NCBI GenBank assembly: GCA_014381745.1 | Contig: JACNLA010000040.1 | Span: 1-51,720 of the forward strand | Length of the DNA stretch: 51,720 nt | Source: Actinomycetota bacterium | GTDB taxonomy: Bacteria; Actinomycetota; Acidimicrobiia; Acidimicrobiales; MedAcidi-G1 | Reading direction: 5' to 3' | Shown: positions 1 through 7,868 of the stretch, in pieces | How the letters are laid out: each line of letters opens with the position of its first letter | Numbering within the stretch: the first letter of the stretch is position 1 | The notes under the pieces: model-generated | Databases searched by the model: none | The model's input: only the letters and a program-made list of their open reading frames with translations | What the model was told of the DNA's origin: nothing | Made by a program: the position numbers and the translations under genes

Positions 1-238
1 CCAAAGACCCATCACCCAGATGCTCACCAACCGTGGAAACCTCCACAGGAGCAGCAGGCGGAGCCGTCACAGGCGCAGCCGTCGTAGCAGCCGCAGCCGG
101 AGCCGCAGTCGAAGCAGCCGGAGCCGCAGTCGTAGCAGCCGGAGCCGCACCATCATCGCCGCTGTCGGAACCACAGGCTGACGCAACGAGCGCGAACCCC
201 AGTACCAACGCGACGGTCAATCGCATATGTCTTGCCAT
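1..238 (-). CDS. Secreted lipoprotein, N-terminal part only (possible ABC substrate-binding protein)
   Basis: The first 79 codons of an exported lipoprotein that runs off the left edge. The ATG at 238 has GGAGG ten bases upstream; a second in-frame ATG lies at 226. Residues 1-22 form a signal peptide: a basic start (MARHMR), a hydrophobic core (LTVALVLGFALV), then A-S-A-C, a lipobox whose Cys22 would be lipidated. An acidic stretch (SDSGDD) and an Ala/Thr/Pro linker encoded by a 21-bp tandem repeat follow to about residue 62, before the folded domain begins. The visible part cannot fix the family. This layout (lipobox, acidic patch, low-complexity linker) is common in actinobacterial solute-binding lipoproteins, so an importer-binding protein is a reasonable guess only. 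It lies downstream of the formate dehydrogenase genes on the same strand, separated by 200 bases. Confidence 0.7.
   Translation of the reverse strand, partial: MARHMRLTVALVLGFALVASACGSDSGDDGAAPAATTAAPAASTAAPAAAATTAAPVTAPPAAPVEVSTVGEHLGDGSL
93..149. repeat. 21-bp tandem repeat in the lipoprotein linker
   Basis: About 2.7 copies of a 21-bp unit lie end to end (copies begin at 93, 114 and 135). They encode a seven-residue Ala/Pro/Thr(Ser) repeat just after the lipobox of the truncated lipoprotein. Because the unit is a multiple of three, copy changes would lengthen or shorten the linker without breaking frame. Confidence 0.75.
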
Positions 239-298
239 TTCGGAATGTCCTCCATCCATGCCGGATACAAAGTCACACAGACGGAAGGCGTCTCGATA

Positions 299-314
299 GG
301 CGCCCGGAGGCGCC
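299..314 (-). terminator. Possible hairpin downstream of the formate dehydrogenase genes
   Basis: GGCGCC at 299-304 and again at 309-314 can pair across a four-base loop. The hairpin lies in the 200-bp gap (239-438) between the last formate dehydrogenase gene and the lipoprotein start. There is no T-run after it on the minus strand, so it is only a weak terminator candidate. I see nothing else convincing in the gap apart from the ribosome-binding site of the lipoprotein. Confidence 0.25.
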
Positions 315-438
315 ACAGCGGGATCCACCCAAGTGTGACGCGAGGCACTCTAGCCATGACATCTCGTAATGGGAAGAGGGAGCATCAATTTGCCGCCACG
401 TGGTAAGAGGCCATCTTGTGGCACCGGCTCGGAGACGG

Positions 439-1302
439 TCAGGACTGGGCGTGCTGCCAGCCGAAGCGGCCCTTGATGCAGAGATGGCCGCTGGTCACCG
501 AGTGATCCGCCGGCGATGTGACCTTCACGATGGCATTGTCCTGCACGTGGAGTTCCAGGTTGCAGCCAACGCCACAGAAGGCACACACGGTTGTGGTCAC
601 CTCCTGGATGTCCTCATTCCACGTGCCGGCCTCGCGCATGTCGAACTCGGTCCTGAAGATCAGGGCACCGGTGGGACACACGCCGATGCAGTTGCCGCAG
701 TAGACGCAGGCCGAATCGGGCAGGGCCACGTCTGACTCAGTGGAGATATGAGCGTCAAAACCCCGACCCGCCGTGGCAATCGCGTAGGTGTGCTGGGCGT
801 CGTCGCCGCAGGCCTCGACGCACTTGTAGCAGAGGATGCAACGCTCGTAGTCACGAACGTAGAGGTCGTCTTGCACCTTGGGCGGCTGTGCGACGGTGGC
901 GATCTGGTCGCGCTCTCCCATCCGCTCGGGCCTCACCCCGTAGTGCTCCATCCACTCGTGCACAGATGCGTCCGCACGGTCCATCTCGACCGACGAGGCC
1001 AACAGCTCGTAGACCATCTTCCTGCTGGTACGAACGCGACTGGAGTCGGTTGACACGACCATCCCCGCCTCGACCGGGCGGGAACATGACGGAACGAGCA
1101 CCCTTGAGCCCTCGACCTCGACGACACACACCCGACAGACATTCACAGGGGTCAGATTCTCAGCCCAGCACAGGGTCGGCGTGTCGATGCCCTCCCTGCG
1201 ACATGCATCCAGAATCGTGGACCCCTCGGGCACCTTCACGGCGGTGCCATCGATCGTCAACTCAATGAGGGGGAGCGGATCACCCACGCTGACCTCGTTC
1301 AC
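439..1302 (-). CDS. NAD-linked formate dehydrogenase, separate N-terminal Fe-S part of the alpha subunit
   Basis: A 287-residue electron-transfer protein matching the N-terminal third of a soluble NAD-dependent formate dehydrogenase alpha chain. A plant-type [2Fe-2S] domain comes first (Cys45, 56, 59, 73). Two [4Fe-4S] motifs follow (Cys155/158/161/165 and 199/202/205/209). Last is the first subdomain of the molybdopterin module, C-x2-C-x3-C-x27-C (Cys240, 243, 247, 275), ending at KGRFGW shortly before the stop. In usual alpha chains the molybdenum domain continues directly from KGRFG; here that continuation is the gene at 3073-4971, two genes upstream. The His-Cys cluster motif that normally follows the [2Fe-2S] domain is absent (residues 100-125 have no Cys). 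The ATG overlaps the stop of the beta subunit by four bases, so translation is probably coupled. Confidence 0.88.
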   Translation of the reverse strand: MNEVSVGDPLPLIELTIDGTAVKVPEGSTILDACRREGIDTPTLCWAENLTPVNVCRVCVVEVEGSRVLVPSCSRPVEAGMVVSTDSSRVRTSRKMVYELLASSVEMDRADASVHEWMEHYGVRPERMGERDQIATVAQPPKVQDDLYVRDYERCILCYKCVEACGDDAQHTYAIATAGRGFDAHISTESDVALPDSACVYCGNCIGVCPTGALIFRTEFDMREAGTWNEDIQEVTTTVCAFCGVGCNLELHVQDNAIVKVTSPADHSVTSGHLCIKGRFGWQHAQS

Positions 1303-3080
1303 GAGACACCTCCCAACAGGCCCAGGTCAATTGCAGAGCGGACCGCACCGGATGCCGTCTGACCCAGACCACAGATAGAGGCGTCACGCATTACCGCGGC
1401 GAGGTCATCCAGCAGCTCATGTTCGTCCTCGAACGACCCGCCACCTCCGAGGCGAACAAGAACCTCCTCTTGGCGCACGGTCCCCACCCGACAGGGAACA
1501 CACTGGCCACAGGACTCGTCTCTGAAGAACTCCGCTATGCGACGCACCGTGTCCACGATGTCGGCGTCGTGGTCAAAGACCATCACCACACCCGAGCCCA
1601 ACGACAGGCCGGCCTCACGCGTCGCCTCGAGGGTGAGGGGCAGGTCCAGCTGGTCAGGTCCGACGAACGAACCCGCGGCACCCCCGAGCAGCACCGTACG
1701 AAGGTCGCTGCCGGCGGCCATTCCTCCCGCAGCTTGGATCACGCCACCAAGGGTGATTCCGAACTCGTGCTCGTAGGTCCCCGGCTGCATAACCCTGCCA
1801 CTCACGCAGAAGAGACGCGTACCGGGCGACCCGTCGGTGCCGAGGGCGGCGTAGGCCCCACCACCATCGAGGACGATCGGCAGCACGTTCACCAGAGTCT
1901 CCACGTTGTTGATGGCGGTTGGCTCACCAAACAGGCCGTGTGTGGTTGGGAACGGGGGCTTGTTTCTGGGTTCTCCCCTGAAACCCTCGATGGAGTTGAA
2001 CAGGGCTGTCTCCTCACCACAGATGTACGCACCAGCCCCCCTACGCAACTCAATGTCAAACCGGCGACCCGACCCGGCGACGTCCTCGCCCAGCAGGCCC
2101 GCGGCTCTGGCGGCACCTACGGCTGTTGCCAGGCGTGTGGCTGCGACCGGGTACTCCCCCCGGACGTAGATCCAGCCCCGCTCTGCACCAACCGTGAGCC
2201 CTGCAATGGTCATGGCCTCGACAACGGAGAACGGATCACCCTCCATGACGACCCTGTCCTTGAATGTCCCCGGCTCGGACTCATCGGCGTTACAGACAAC
2301 GTGCTTCGGCCGCCCCATCTGGTCGGCAACCGCCTGCCACTTCACACCAGTGGGGAAGGCAGCCCCACCCCGACCGGACAGACCCGAAGCCGTCAGCTCC
2401 CTGATCACTGCTTCAGGCCCCATCGCTATCGCTGATTCGAGAGCCGAGTAGCCACCGTGGGCCCGGTAGTCGTCGAGGCTGCCGGGATCCACCACGCCCA
2501 CCCTGGCGAGGAGCGTGAGGTTGCCTGATCCTGCCTGGGGCAGAGTTACCGACGGTGACGAGCTGATCGCCGTCTCCACGCCCTGGAGCGATGCCGGGGC
2601 TACCGAAAGGTCCTCTTCAGCGGTTCGCTGGACAAGAACCGCCGGCCCTCTCTCGCACTGGCCGAGACACGGGCTGGACCTGACCTGACAACCGGCTTCG
2701 CGCAGGTCATCCATCAAACCGCCTGCTCCGACGGTCCGGCAGGCAATGTCATCGCAGACGTGCACGGTTGAACCGGCAACCGGCTCCGAATGACTGAACA
2801 GGTGGTAGAAGGTCGCCACGCCGTACGCCTCGGCCGGCGGAATCTCAAGCACCCGGCAGACATGGTCCAGCCCACCGGGGCTGATCCAGCCAGCGGCCCC
2901 CTGGAGGGCATGCAACGCCGGTAGCAGGAGGTTGCGCCGTGTGACCGCTCGGTCCCGGCCACCAAGGACCAGGCGTTCGCTGACCACAACCGTCGCCGGG
3001 CCCACACCGGCTACCACAGCGTCGACCGCATCCACCTCCTGAGAGGTCGGTGCCGCTGTCCCGAAGCGAAGATCAGGCAC
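1299..3080 (-). CDS. fdhB: Formate dehydrogenase beta subunit (NuoE-NuoF fusion, NADH-forming flavoprotein)
   Basis: A 593-residue diaphorase subunit that passes electrons from the Fe-S chain to NAD+. Residues 1-160 are NuoE-like with a [2Fe-2S] set at Cys109, 114, 138 and 142. The rest is NuoF-like: GRGGAAFPTG at 236-245 for FMN, CNADESEPGTFKDR next, a glycine-rich GAGAYICGEETAL segment for NADH, and a C-terminal [4Fe-4S] set (Cys524, 527, 530, 570). I chose the GTG at 3080 because GGAGG lies nine bases upstream; it overlaps the end of the catalytic gene by eight bases. A longer form from the GTG at 3107 is possible. NuoE-NuoF fusions are known in soluble NAD-linked formate dehydrogenases and hydrogenases; the flanking genes decide for formate. 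Confidence 0.88.
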   Translation of the reverse strand: MPDLRFGTAAPTSQEVDAVDAVVAGVGPATVVVSERLVLGGRDRAVTRRNLLLPALHALQGAAGWISPGGLDHVCRVLEIPPAEAYGVATFYHLFSHSEPVAGSTVHVCDDIACRTVGAGGLMDDLREAGCQVRSSPCLGQCERGPAVLVQRTAEEDLSVAPASLQGVETAISSSPSVTLPQAGSGNLTLLARVGVVDPGSLDDYRAHGGYSALESAIAMGPEAVIRELTASGLSGRGGAAFPTGVKWQAVADQMGRPKHVVCNADESEPGTFKDRVVMEGDPFSVVEAMTIAGLTVGAERGWIYVRGEYPVAATRLATAVGAARAAGLLGEDVAGSGRRFDIELRRGAGAYICGEETALFNSIEGFRGEPRNKPPFPTTHGLFGEPTAINNVETLVNVLPIVLDGGGAYAALGTDGSPGTRLFCVSGRVMQPGTYEHEFGITLGGVIQAAGGMAAGSDLRTVLLGGAAGSFVGPDQLDLPLTLEATREAGLSLGSGVVMVFDHDADIVDTVRRIAEFFRDESCGQCVPCRVGTVRQEEVLVRLGGGGSFEDEHELLDDLAAVMRDASICGLGQTASGAVRSAIDLGLLGGVS

Positions 3081-4971
3081 CGGCTGGCACCTCCACCTTG
3101 TCCACACGGATGGCCGTCGCCTTGAACTCCGACGTCCCCGACTTTGGATCCCATGCCTCGTTGGTCAGCTGGTTCACGTCGGCAAGTTCGGGGAAATGGA
3201 ATGTCGTGAAGGCGAGGCCCACGGGAAGGTCAGGGTCAACTGCCACGGTCATTTCGATAGAGCCCCTCCGGGACGAAACCAGGACCCTCTCGCCCGCGGC
3301 CAGCCCCAGCGACTCGGCGTCAACCTGAGAGACCTCGAGCGCCTCGCCTGACCGGATCGGCGAGTTGAACTTTCCGGACTGGACACCCGTGTTGTAGGAG
3401 TCGAGCACCCGACCTGTTGTGAGCCGTAGGGGGAACTCATCGGTCAACTCATCGGCCGGCGGCCGGTCGTCGACACAGGAGAACGGCGCCCGCCTGCCGG
3501 AGATCGGTCGTTCCCACAGACGACCGTGAAGGAACGGTGTTCCGGGATGATCCTCGTTCGGACACGGCCACTGGATGCCACCTTCGTCCTCGAGTCGTTC
3601 CCACGACATCCCGCCGTGCATGGGTGACACAGACCTGAGCTCGTCCCAGAGTTCCTCGGCGGTCGGTCGACCCCACTCGGCTCCCATCCTCTCCGCCATC
3701 TCGGCGATCACGTCGATCTCCTGACGTGCCTCACCTGGTGGTCTGACCGCCGCCCGGGTGCGCTGTACCCGACGTTCGCTGGACGTGACCGTCCCGTCAG
3801 ACTCTGCCCACCCGAGGGCGGCCGGAAGGACCACGTCGGCCATCTCGGCGGTCCTGGTCATGAACACGTCCTGGACCACGAGGTGATCCAGACGCTCCAG
3901 CATCGCCCTCGCATGGTTTACGTCAGCCTCGGAGTCGGCGGGATTCTCACCTATCACCCATACCGCCTTCAGGTCGCCACGTTCCATCGCCTCGAACATC
4001 TGCGTCAGGTGCCAGCCCGGTTCCGCCGGAATAGTGGCCTCCCAGACCCCTTCAAACCGTGCCCGTACGTCGTCGTCAGCCACGTCCTGGAAACCGGGAA
4101 GCTTGTTGGGGAGTGCGCCCATGTCTCCACCGCCCTGGACGTTGTTCTGGCCCCTGAGCGGCACCAGGCCTGACCCCCAGCGTCCGATGTGGCCGGTCAG
4201 CAGCGCCAGGTTGCACAGTGCCAGGACGTTGTCGACCGCAGTGTGGTGCTCGGTGATACCCAGCGTCCACATCAACTGTGCAGTGGGAGCACCTGCGTAG
4301 CCGTGGGCCAGGTCCCCAATGGCGTCGGCAGGCACTCCGGTTACCTCGGCAGTCCTGTCAAGGGTCCAGGGCTCCACATGGGCGGCGAAGTCCTCATAGC
4401 CCTCGGTCGCGTTCTCCACGAACTCAACGTTGACCAGATCAGAGTGGATGATCTCCCTTGCCACACCGTTGGCGAGGGCTATGTCGGAGCCCACGTTCAG
4501 GCCCAGCCACATGTCGGCGAACCTGGCAGACGTGGTCCGACGGGGGTCGACGGTCCACATCCGGGCCCCGGCATCAACCCCCTTGAGGAGGTGGTGGAAG
4601 AAGATCGGGTGTGCCGCTCGGGCGTTGGAGCCCCATAGGACAATCGCATCGGTCTCTTCAATCTCGGCGTACGCGGAGGTTCCGCCGCCTGCTCCGAAGA
4701 CCGTCGCCAGACCGACGACGCTGGGCGCGTGTCAAGTTCGATTACAGCTGTCGATGTTGTTTGACCCGATGACGGTTCGGGCGAACTTCTGGGCGGCGTA
4801 GTTGACCTCGTTCGTGGTCTTGGAACAACTGAACATTCCGAAAGACGTCGGGCCGTGCGCATCTACCACCGACCTGAAACCGGCTGCGGCACGGTCAAGT
4901 GCCTCATCCCATGTGGCCTCGCGGAGCACACCGCTCTCTCGCACCATTGGTGTTGTCAGACGCTGGCTCAT
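3073..4971 (-). CDS. fdhA: Selenocysteine-containing formate dehydrogenase, catalytic part of the alpha subunit
   Basis: Molybdenum/tungsten bis-MGD subunit oxidising formate to CO2, 632 residues when the in-frame TGA at 4734-4732 is read as selenocysteine 80. Around it the sequence reads NNIDSCNRT-U-HAPSVVGL, matching the formate dehydrogenase active site, where Sec or Cys precedes a catalytic His. Downstream the frame is open for 1.66 kb and carries the remaining MopB domains and a C-terminal molybdopterin-binding domain. The ATG at 4971 has GGAG six bases upstream; an in-frame ATG at 5043 has no such site. The protein starts at QRLTTPMVRE, so it lacks the usual N-terminal [4Fe-4S] subdomain, which is encoded at 439-1302. 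caiD ends 83 bases upstream on the same strand. A naive gene caller would break this gene at the TGA into two pieces. Confidence 0.9.
4703..4719 (-). promoter_or_regulatory. SECIS-like hairpin for UGA recoding in fdhA
   Basis: Read on the minus strand, GUCGUC (4719-4714), loop GGUCU (4713-4709) and GGCGAC (4708-4703) form a six-pair stem, five Watson-Crick pairs and one G-U. It starts twelve bases after the UGA. From memory, the apical loop GGUCU is the same as in Escherichia coli fdhF, and the spacing is close to that case. Bacterial SECIS elements lie inside the coding region and bind SelB, so this is what recoding requires. Confidence 0.82.
4732..4734 (-). other. In-frame UGA codon read as selenocysteine
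   Basis: TGA in the same frame as the ATG at 4971 and the open frame ending at 3073. It falls where formate dehydrogenases have the Sec or Cys ligand of the metal, and the next codon is His, the conserved catalytic partner. The SECIS-like hairpin twelve bases downstream supports recoding over termination. Confidence 0.88.
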
Positions 4972-5054
4972 CGGATCTCCAATCGCATCGAATCGGCAAA
5001 CTGTCGCCGAAGTCGGCAAAAACCTACCGCACCGACCTGACAAGCGTTCGCCGT

Positions 5055-5837
5055 TCAGCGACCCTTCCAGACCGGGTCGCGCTGCTCGGTGAACGCCCTG
5101 GGGCCCTCGTCGGAGTCGTCCGAGGCGAGCATTCGCTCGTACGCCTCCAGCCCACCCGACCGCATCAGCTCAAACGCCTCCTGGAGTGCGAGGTGGCCGG
5201 TCGATCGGGCTATGGCCATGACGGCCTCAACTGACAGTGGAGCCGCCGAAACGACCTTTGCGGCAAGATCTCGTGCCACGCCCATCAACTCCTCAGCAGG
5301 AATTACCGCGTTCACAAGGCCCCAACGCATTGCCTCGGCAGCAGTCAGGTGCCGTCCCGCATACAACACCTCGTTTGCGACCACCGGAGGAAGAATCCTG
5401 GGCAGGCGCACAGCACCCGCGTCAGGAATGAAGCCGAGGCCAGTTTCAGGGAGAAAGAACTCGGCGTGGTCGGCCACCACCACAAGCTCTGCGGCAAGCG
5501 CGATCTCAAACCCGCCCCCTACCGCCAGACCGTTGACCGCACAGATCACGGGCTTGTTGCGCTCAGGCAACTCGGTGAAGCCACCGAAACCACCTACCCC
5601 GTAGTCGGCCTCGAACTCCTCTCCCTCGGCTGCCGCACGGAGGTCCCAGCCGGCCGAGAAGAACCTCTCGCCGGCACCTGTGAAGATGGCAACCCTGAGG
5701 CCGGGGTCGTCACTGAACTCGGCGAAGACCCGACCCAGTTCCCTGCTGGTCTCGGCATCTATCGCATTGGCTCTGGGGCGGTCCAGGGTGACTTCCAGGA
5801 CCGCTCCTTCGGTTCGGGTCTTGACCGCCTCGGTCAT
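5055..5837 (-). CDS. caiD: Carnitinyl-CoA dehydratase (crotonobetainyl-CoA hydratase)
   Basis: A 260-residue crotonase-family enzyme interconverting crotonobetainyl-CoA and L-carnitinyl-CoA. It resembles E. coli CaiD (261 residues) closely, by recall, over its whole length. Shared blocks include LDRPRANAIDAETS, FFSAGWDLRAAAEGE, the oxyanion-hole segment around GLAVGGGFE, the active-site segment FFLPETGLGFIPDAG, and the C-terminal FTEQRDPVWKGR. Such conservation separates it from general enoyl-CoA hydratases. The ATG overlaps the stop of the acyl-CoA synthetase gene by four bases. With the neighbouring synthetase and dehydrogenase it completes gamma-butyrobetaine to carnitine as CoA thioesters. 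Confidence 0.92.
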   Translation of the reverse strand: MTEAVKTRTEGAVLEVTLDRPRANAIDAETSRELGRVFAEFSDDPGLRVAIFTGAGERFFSAGWDLRAAAEGEEFEADYGVGGFGGFTELPERNKPVICAVNGLAVGGGFEIALAAELVVVADHAEFFLPETGLGFIPDAGAVRLPRILPPVVANEVLYAGRHLTAAEAMRWGLVNAVIPAEELMGVARDLAAKVVSAAPLSVEAVMAIARSTGHLALQEAFELMRSGGLEAYERMLASDDSDEGPRAFTEQRDPVWKGR

Positions 5838-7858
5838 TTCTGTGCCTCCACGGTGATCAGGGCATCGACGGCGACAGCGTCGTCTGCCAGTACGAGCAAG
5901 GGGTTGATCTCCACCTCGACCAGGTCGGGCCGGTCCAGGACAAGGCTGTGCAGGGAGTCCACGACCCCGATGATCGCATCCAGGTCGGCAGCCATCCGCC
6001 CTCTGTGCCCCGCCAGCATCGGCCAGATGGCCAGACGCTCGAGTGCCCCCACGATGTCGGCCGGTGACACGGGCAGCAGCATGCTCCGCGTTTCGGCCAT
6101 TACCTCGACAAGGATTCCACCTACCCCGAGGGTGAGCAGCCACCCGACCGGTGGTTCCCGACGGACCGCAACCAGCATCTCGACAAGGGCGCCTTCGACC
6201 TGCTCTTCGACGAGGACCTGACCGCCCATCTGGGCTGCTGCCTCCTGGACGGACACCGTGTCGACCAGGCCCAGAACGACACCGCCCATCTCGGTCTTGT
6301 GCGACCCCCGGGAACACTTGACCACGACAGGCCAGCCGATCCTCTCGGCAGCCCCGGCGGCATCACCGGCGTCGACCAGGTCGCGGGCAGGAACCGGGAT
6401 GCCGACGCCCTCCAGGAGGGCCTTGGCCTCGTGTTCGCTGACGGCCACCTGCGAGGCGGAGAGACCGCCAACCCGGTCGACCGGAGGAACACAACCGCAC
6501 CTGCCCCACCAGGCTGCCGCCTCGAGGCCCGAGAGCGCCGGGTTGATCCCCCTGACGGCGACCTGGCCTGCTGCGGCGGCAGCCTCTTCAGCCTCTGGTG
6601 GCATGTTCTCGGCCATCGACGACGCCACCACCCCCGCCGTACCGGTCTGGCGGGTGGCGTCAAGAAAGGCACGAAGGGTGGGCCACCAGCCCGAATCGTC
6701 GAGATCGGAACGCGGAAAATCAAGAACCAGCACAGCCGCGTCGACGGGCCCGTCCAGAACCTCGACGAAGCACCTCGTCAGGCGAGCCTCATCGCCCCAG
6801 ATGAAGGTGTGGTAGTCGAGCGGATTGGACACGGTCACCAATTCGGTGAGCGTCTCGGCGATGCGACCCGCATGATCTGGTTCGAACTCGGGGAACTCCA
6901 GGTCGAGGCACTCGGAGGTGTCGGCGACCACCGATGCCTCACCACCTGAGCAACTGAGGCTCACGACACGACGCCCCGGCAGCGGACCGAGCTGTTCCAT
7001 TATCAGGAGCGTGTCGAGGAGTTCCGGTATCGAGTAGACCCTGCGGACGCCCAACCTCTCGAACAGGGCCCCGTACGCTGTGTCGCTACCGACAAGGGAC
7101 GAGGTGTGGGACTCGGCAATCCGCGCACCCTGCTCCGATGAACCGGTCTTCAGTGCCACGATCGGAATGCCCTTCTCCAGAGCTGCCCAACAGGCCGTCT
7201 CAAACCTGGCGACGTCACCGAGTGCCTCAACATGGAGACCGACACCGGAAACCGAGGGATCACCAACCAGCGCCTCAAGACAGTCCTCGATTCCAAGCCC
7301 GGCCTGGTTCCCAAGAGTGAGGACATGGCTGATGTTCATCGAGCGGCCCTGCATCGTCAGGTTCAGGCCGATGTTCCCACTCTGTGTGATCAGGGCGACA
7401 CCACGGTCGACCCGAACCAGCCCCTGTTGGTCCGGCCACAGGGCCGCTCCGACGGTCGCGGCAACGGTTCCGTAACAGTTGGGTCCGATGAGCGGCATGT
7501 CACCTGCAGCAGCCACAAGAGACTCCTGGAGCCCAACGCCATTGCCTCCGACCTCTGCAAAGCCGGAGGCATAACAGACCGCAGCACCGGCACCCATCTT
7601 CGCCAGCTGACCAACGATCTCGACAGTCGCATGCCTGTTGACGGCGACCAGCGCCGCATCTGGTGGTGATGGCAGATCCTCAAGCGACGCGAACACGGGC
7701 AGGCCGGCCATCTCGGATCTCTGGGGGTGAACCGGCCAGAGCTCGCCCTCGAACCCGAGCGCCATGCACTGACGAACCGCTATCTCGGCCGGGCCGCCTC
7801 CGATGAATGCAAGCGTCCGGGGCGCCAGGAGCCGACTCAGCGGGGTGCCGGTGGCCAT
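5834..7858 (-). CDS. ADP-forming acyl-CoA synthetase, probably for gamma-butyrobetaine or carnitine
   Basis: A 674-residue NDP-forming acyl-CoA synthetase of the acetate-CoA ligase (ADP-forming) family. An N-terminal CoA-binding Rossmann domain (from about residue 10, with FIGGGPAEIAVRQC) is followed by succinyl-CoA-synthetase-like flavodoxin domains. The phosphohistidine lies in AESHTSSLVGSD. A C-terminal ATP-grasp domain begins near VSEHEAKALLEGVGIPVPA. The ATG at 7858 sits ten bases after the stop of the acyl-CoA dehydrogenase gene. The frame stays open upstream to 7957, but that stretch overlaps the neighbour and does not look like the family. Substrate is inferred from context: it lies between CaiD and the dehydrogenase, where E. 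coli uses the ligase CaiC or the CoA transferase CaiB. Confidence 0.85.
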   Translation of the reverse strand: MATGTPLSRLLAPRTLAFIGGGPAEIAVRQCMALGFEGELWPVHPQRSEMAGLPVFASLEDLPSPPDAALVAVNRHATVEIVGQLAKMGAGAAVCYASGFAEVGGNGVGLQESLVAAAGDMPLIGPNCYGTVAATVGAALWPDQQGLVRVDRGVALITQSGNIGLNLTMQGRSMNISHVLTLGNQAGLGIEDCLEALVGDPSVSGVGLHVEALGDVARFETACWAALEKGIPIVALKTGSSEQGARIAESHTSSLVGSDTAYGALFERLGVRRVYSIPELLDTLLIMEQLGPLPGRRVVSLSCSGGEASVVADTSECLDLEFPEFEPDHAGRIAETLTELVTVSNPLDYHTFIWGDEARLTRCFVEVLDGPVDAAVLVLDFPRSDLDDSGWWPTLRAFLDATRQTGTAGVVASSMAENMPPEAEEAAAAAGQVAVRGINPALSGLEAAAWWGRCGCVPPVDRVGGLSASQVAVSEHEAKALLEGVGIPVPARDLVDAGDAAGAAERIGWPVVVKCSRGSHKTEMGGVVLGLVDTVSVQEAAAQMGGQVLVEEQVEGALVEMLVAVRREPPVGWLLTLGVGGILVEVMAETRSMLLPVSPADIVGALERLAIWPMLAGHRGRMAADLDAIIGVVDSLHSLVLDRPDLVEVEINPLLVLADDAVAVDALITVEAQK

Positions 7859-7868
7859 GGTCGGGTGG

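Noticed and set aside
33-299. Alanine-rich open frame on the plus strand at the left edge
   Set aside because: It is the antisense of the lipoprotein signal peptide and linker, has no ribosome site and resembles no family; the minus-strand reading has a clear lipobox and ribosome site.
1419-2435. Long open frame on the plus strand opposite fdhB
   Set aside because: It mirrors the well-conserved NuoF domain and its translation has no recognisable motif; such antisense frames are common at this GC content.
4732-4734. Premature stop or frameshift making fdhA a pseudogene
   Set aside because: The TGA is in the same frame as both sides, lies at the known Sec position, is followed by a catalytic His codon and a SECIS-like stem with loop GGUCU, and no other disruption is seen in the operon.
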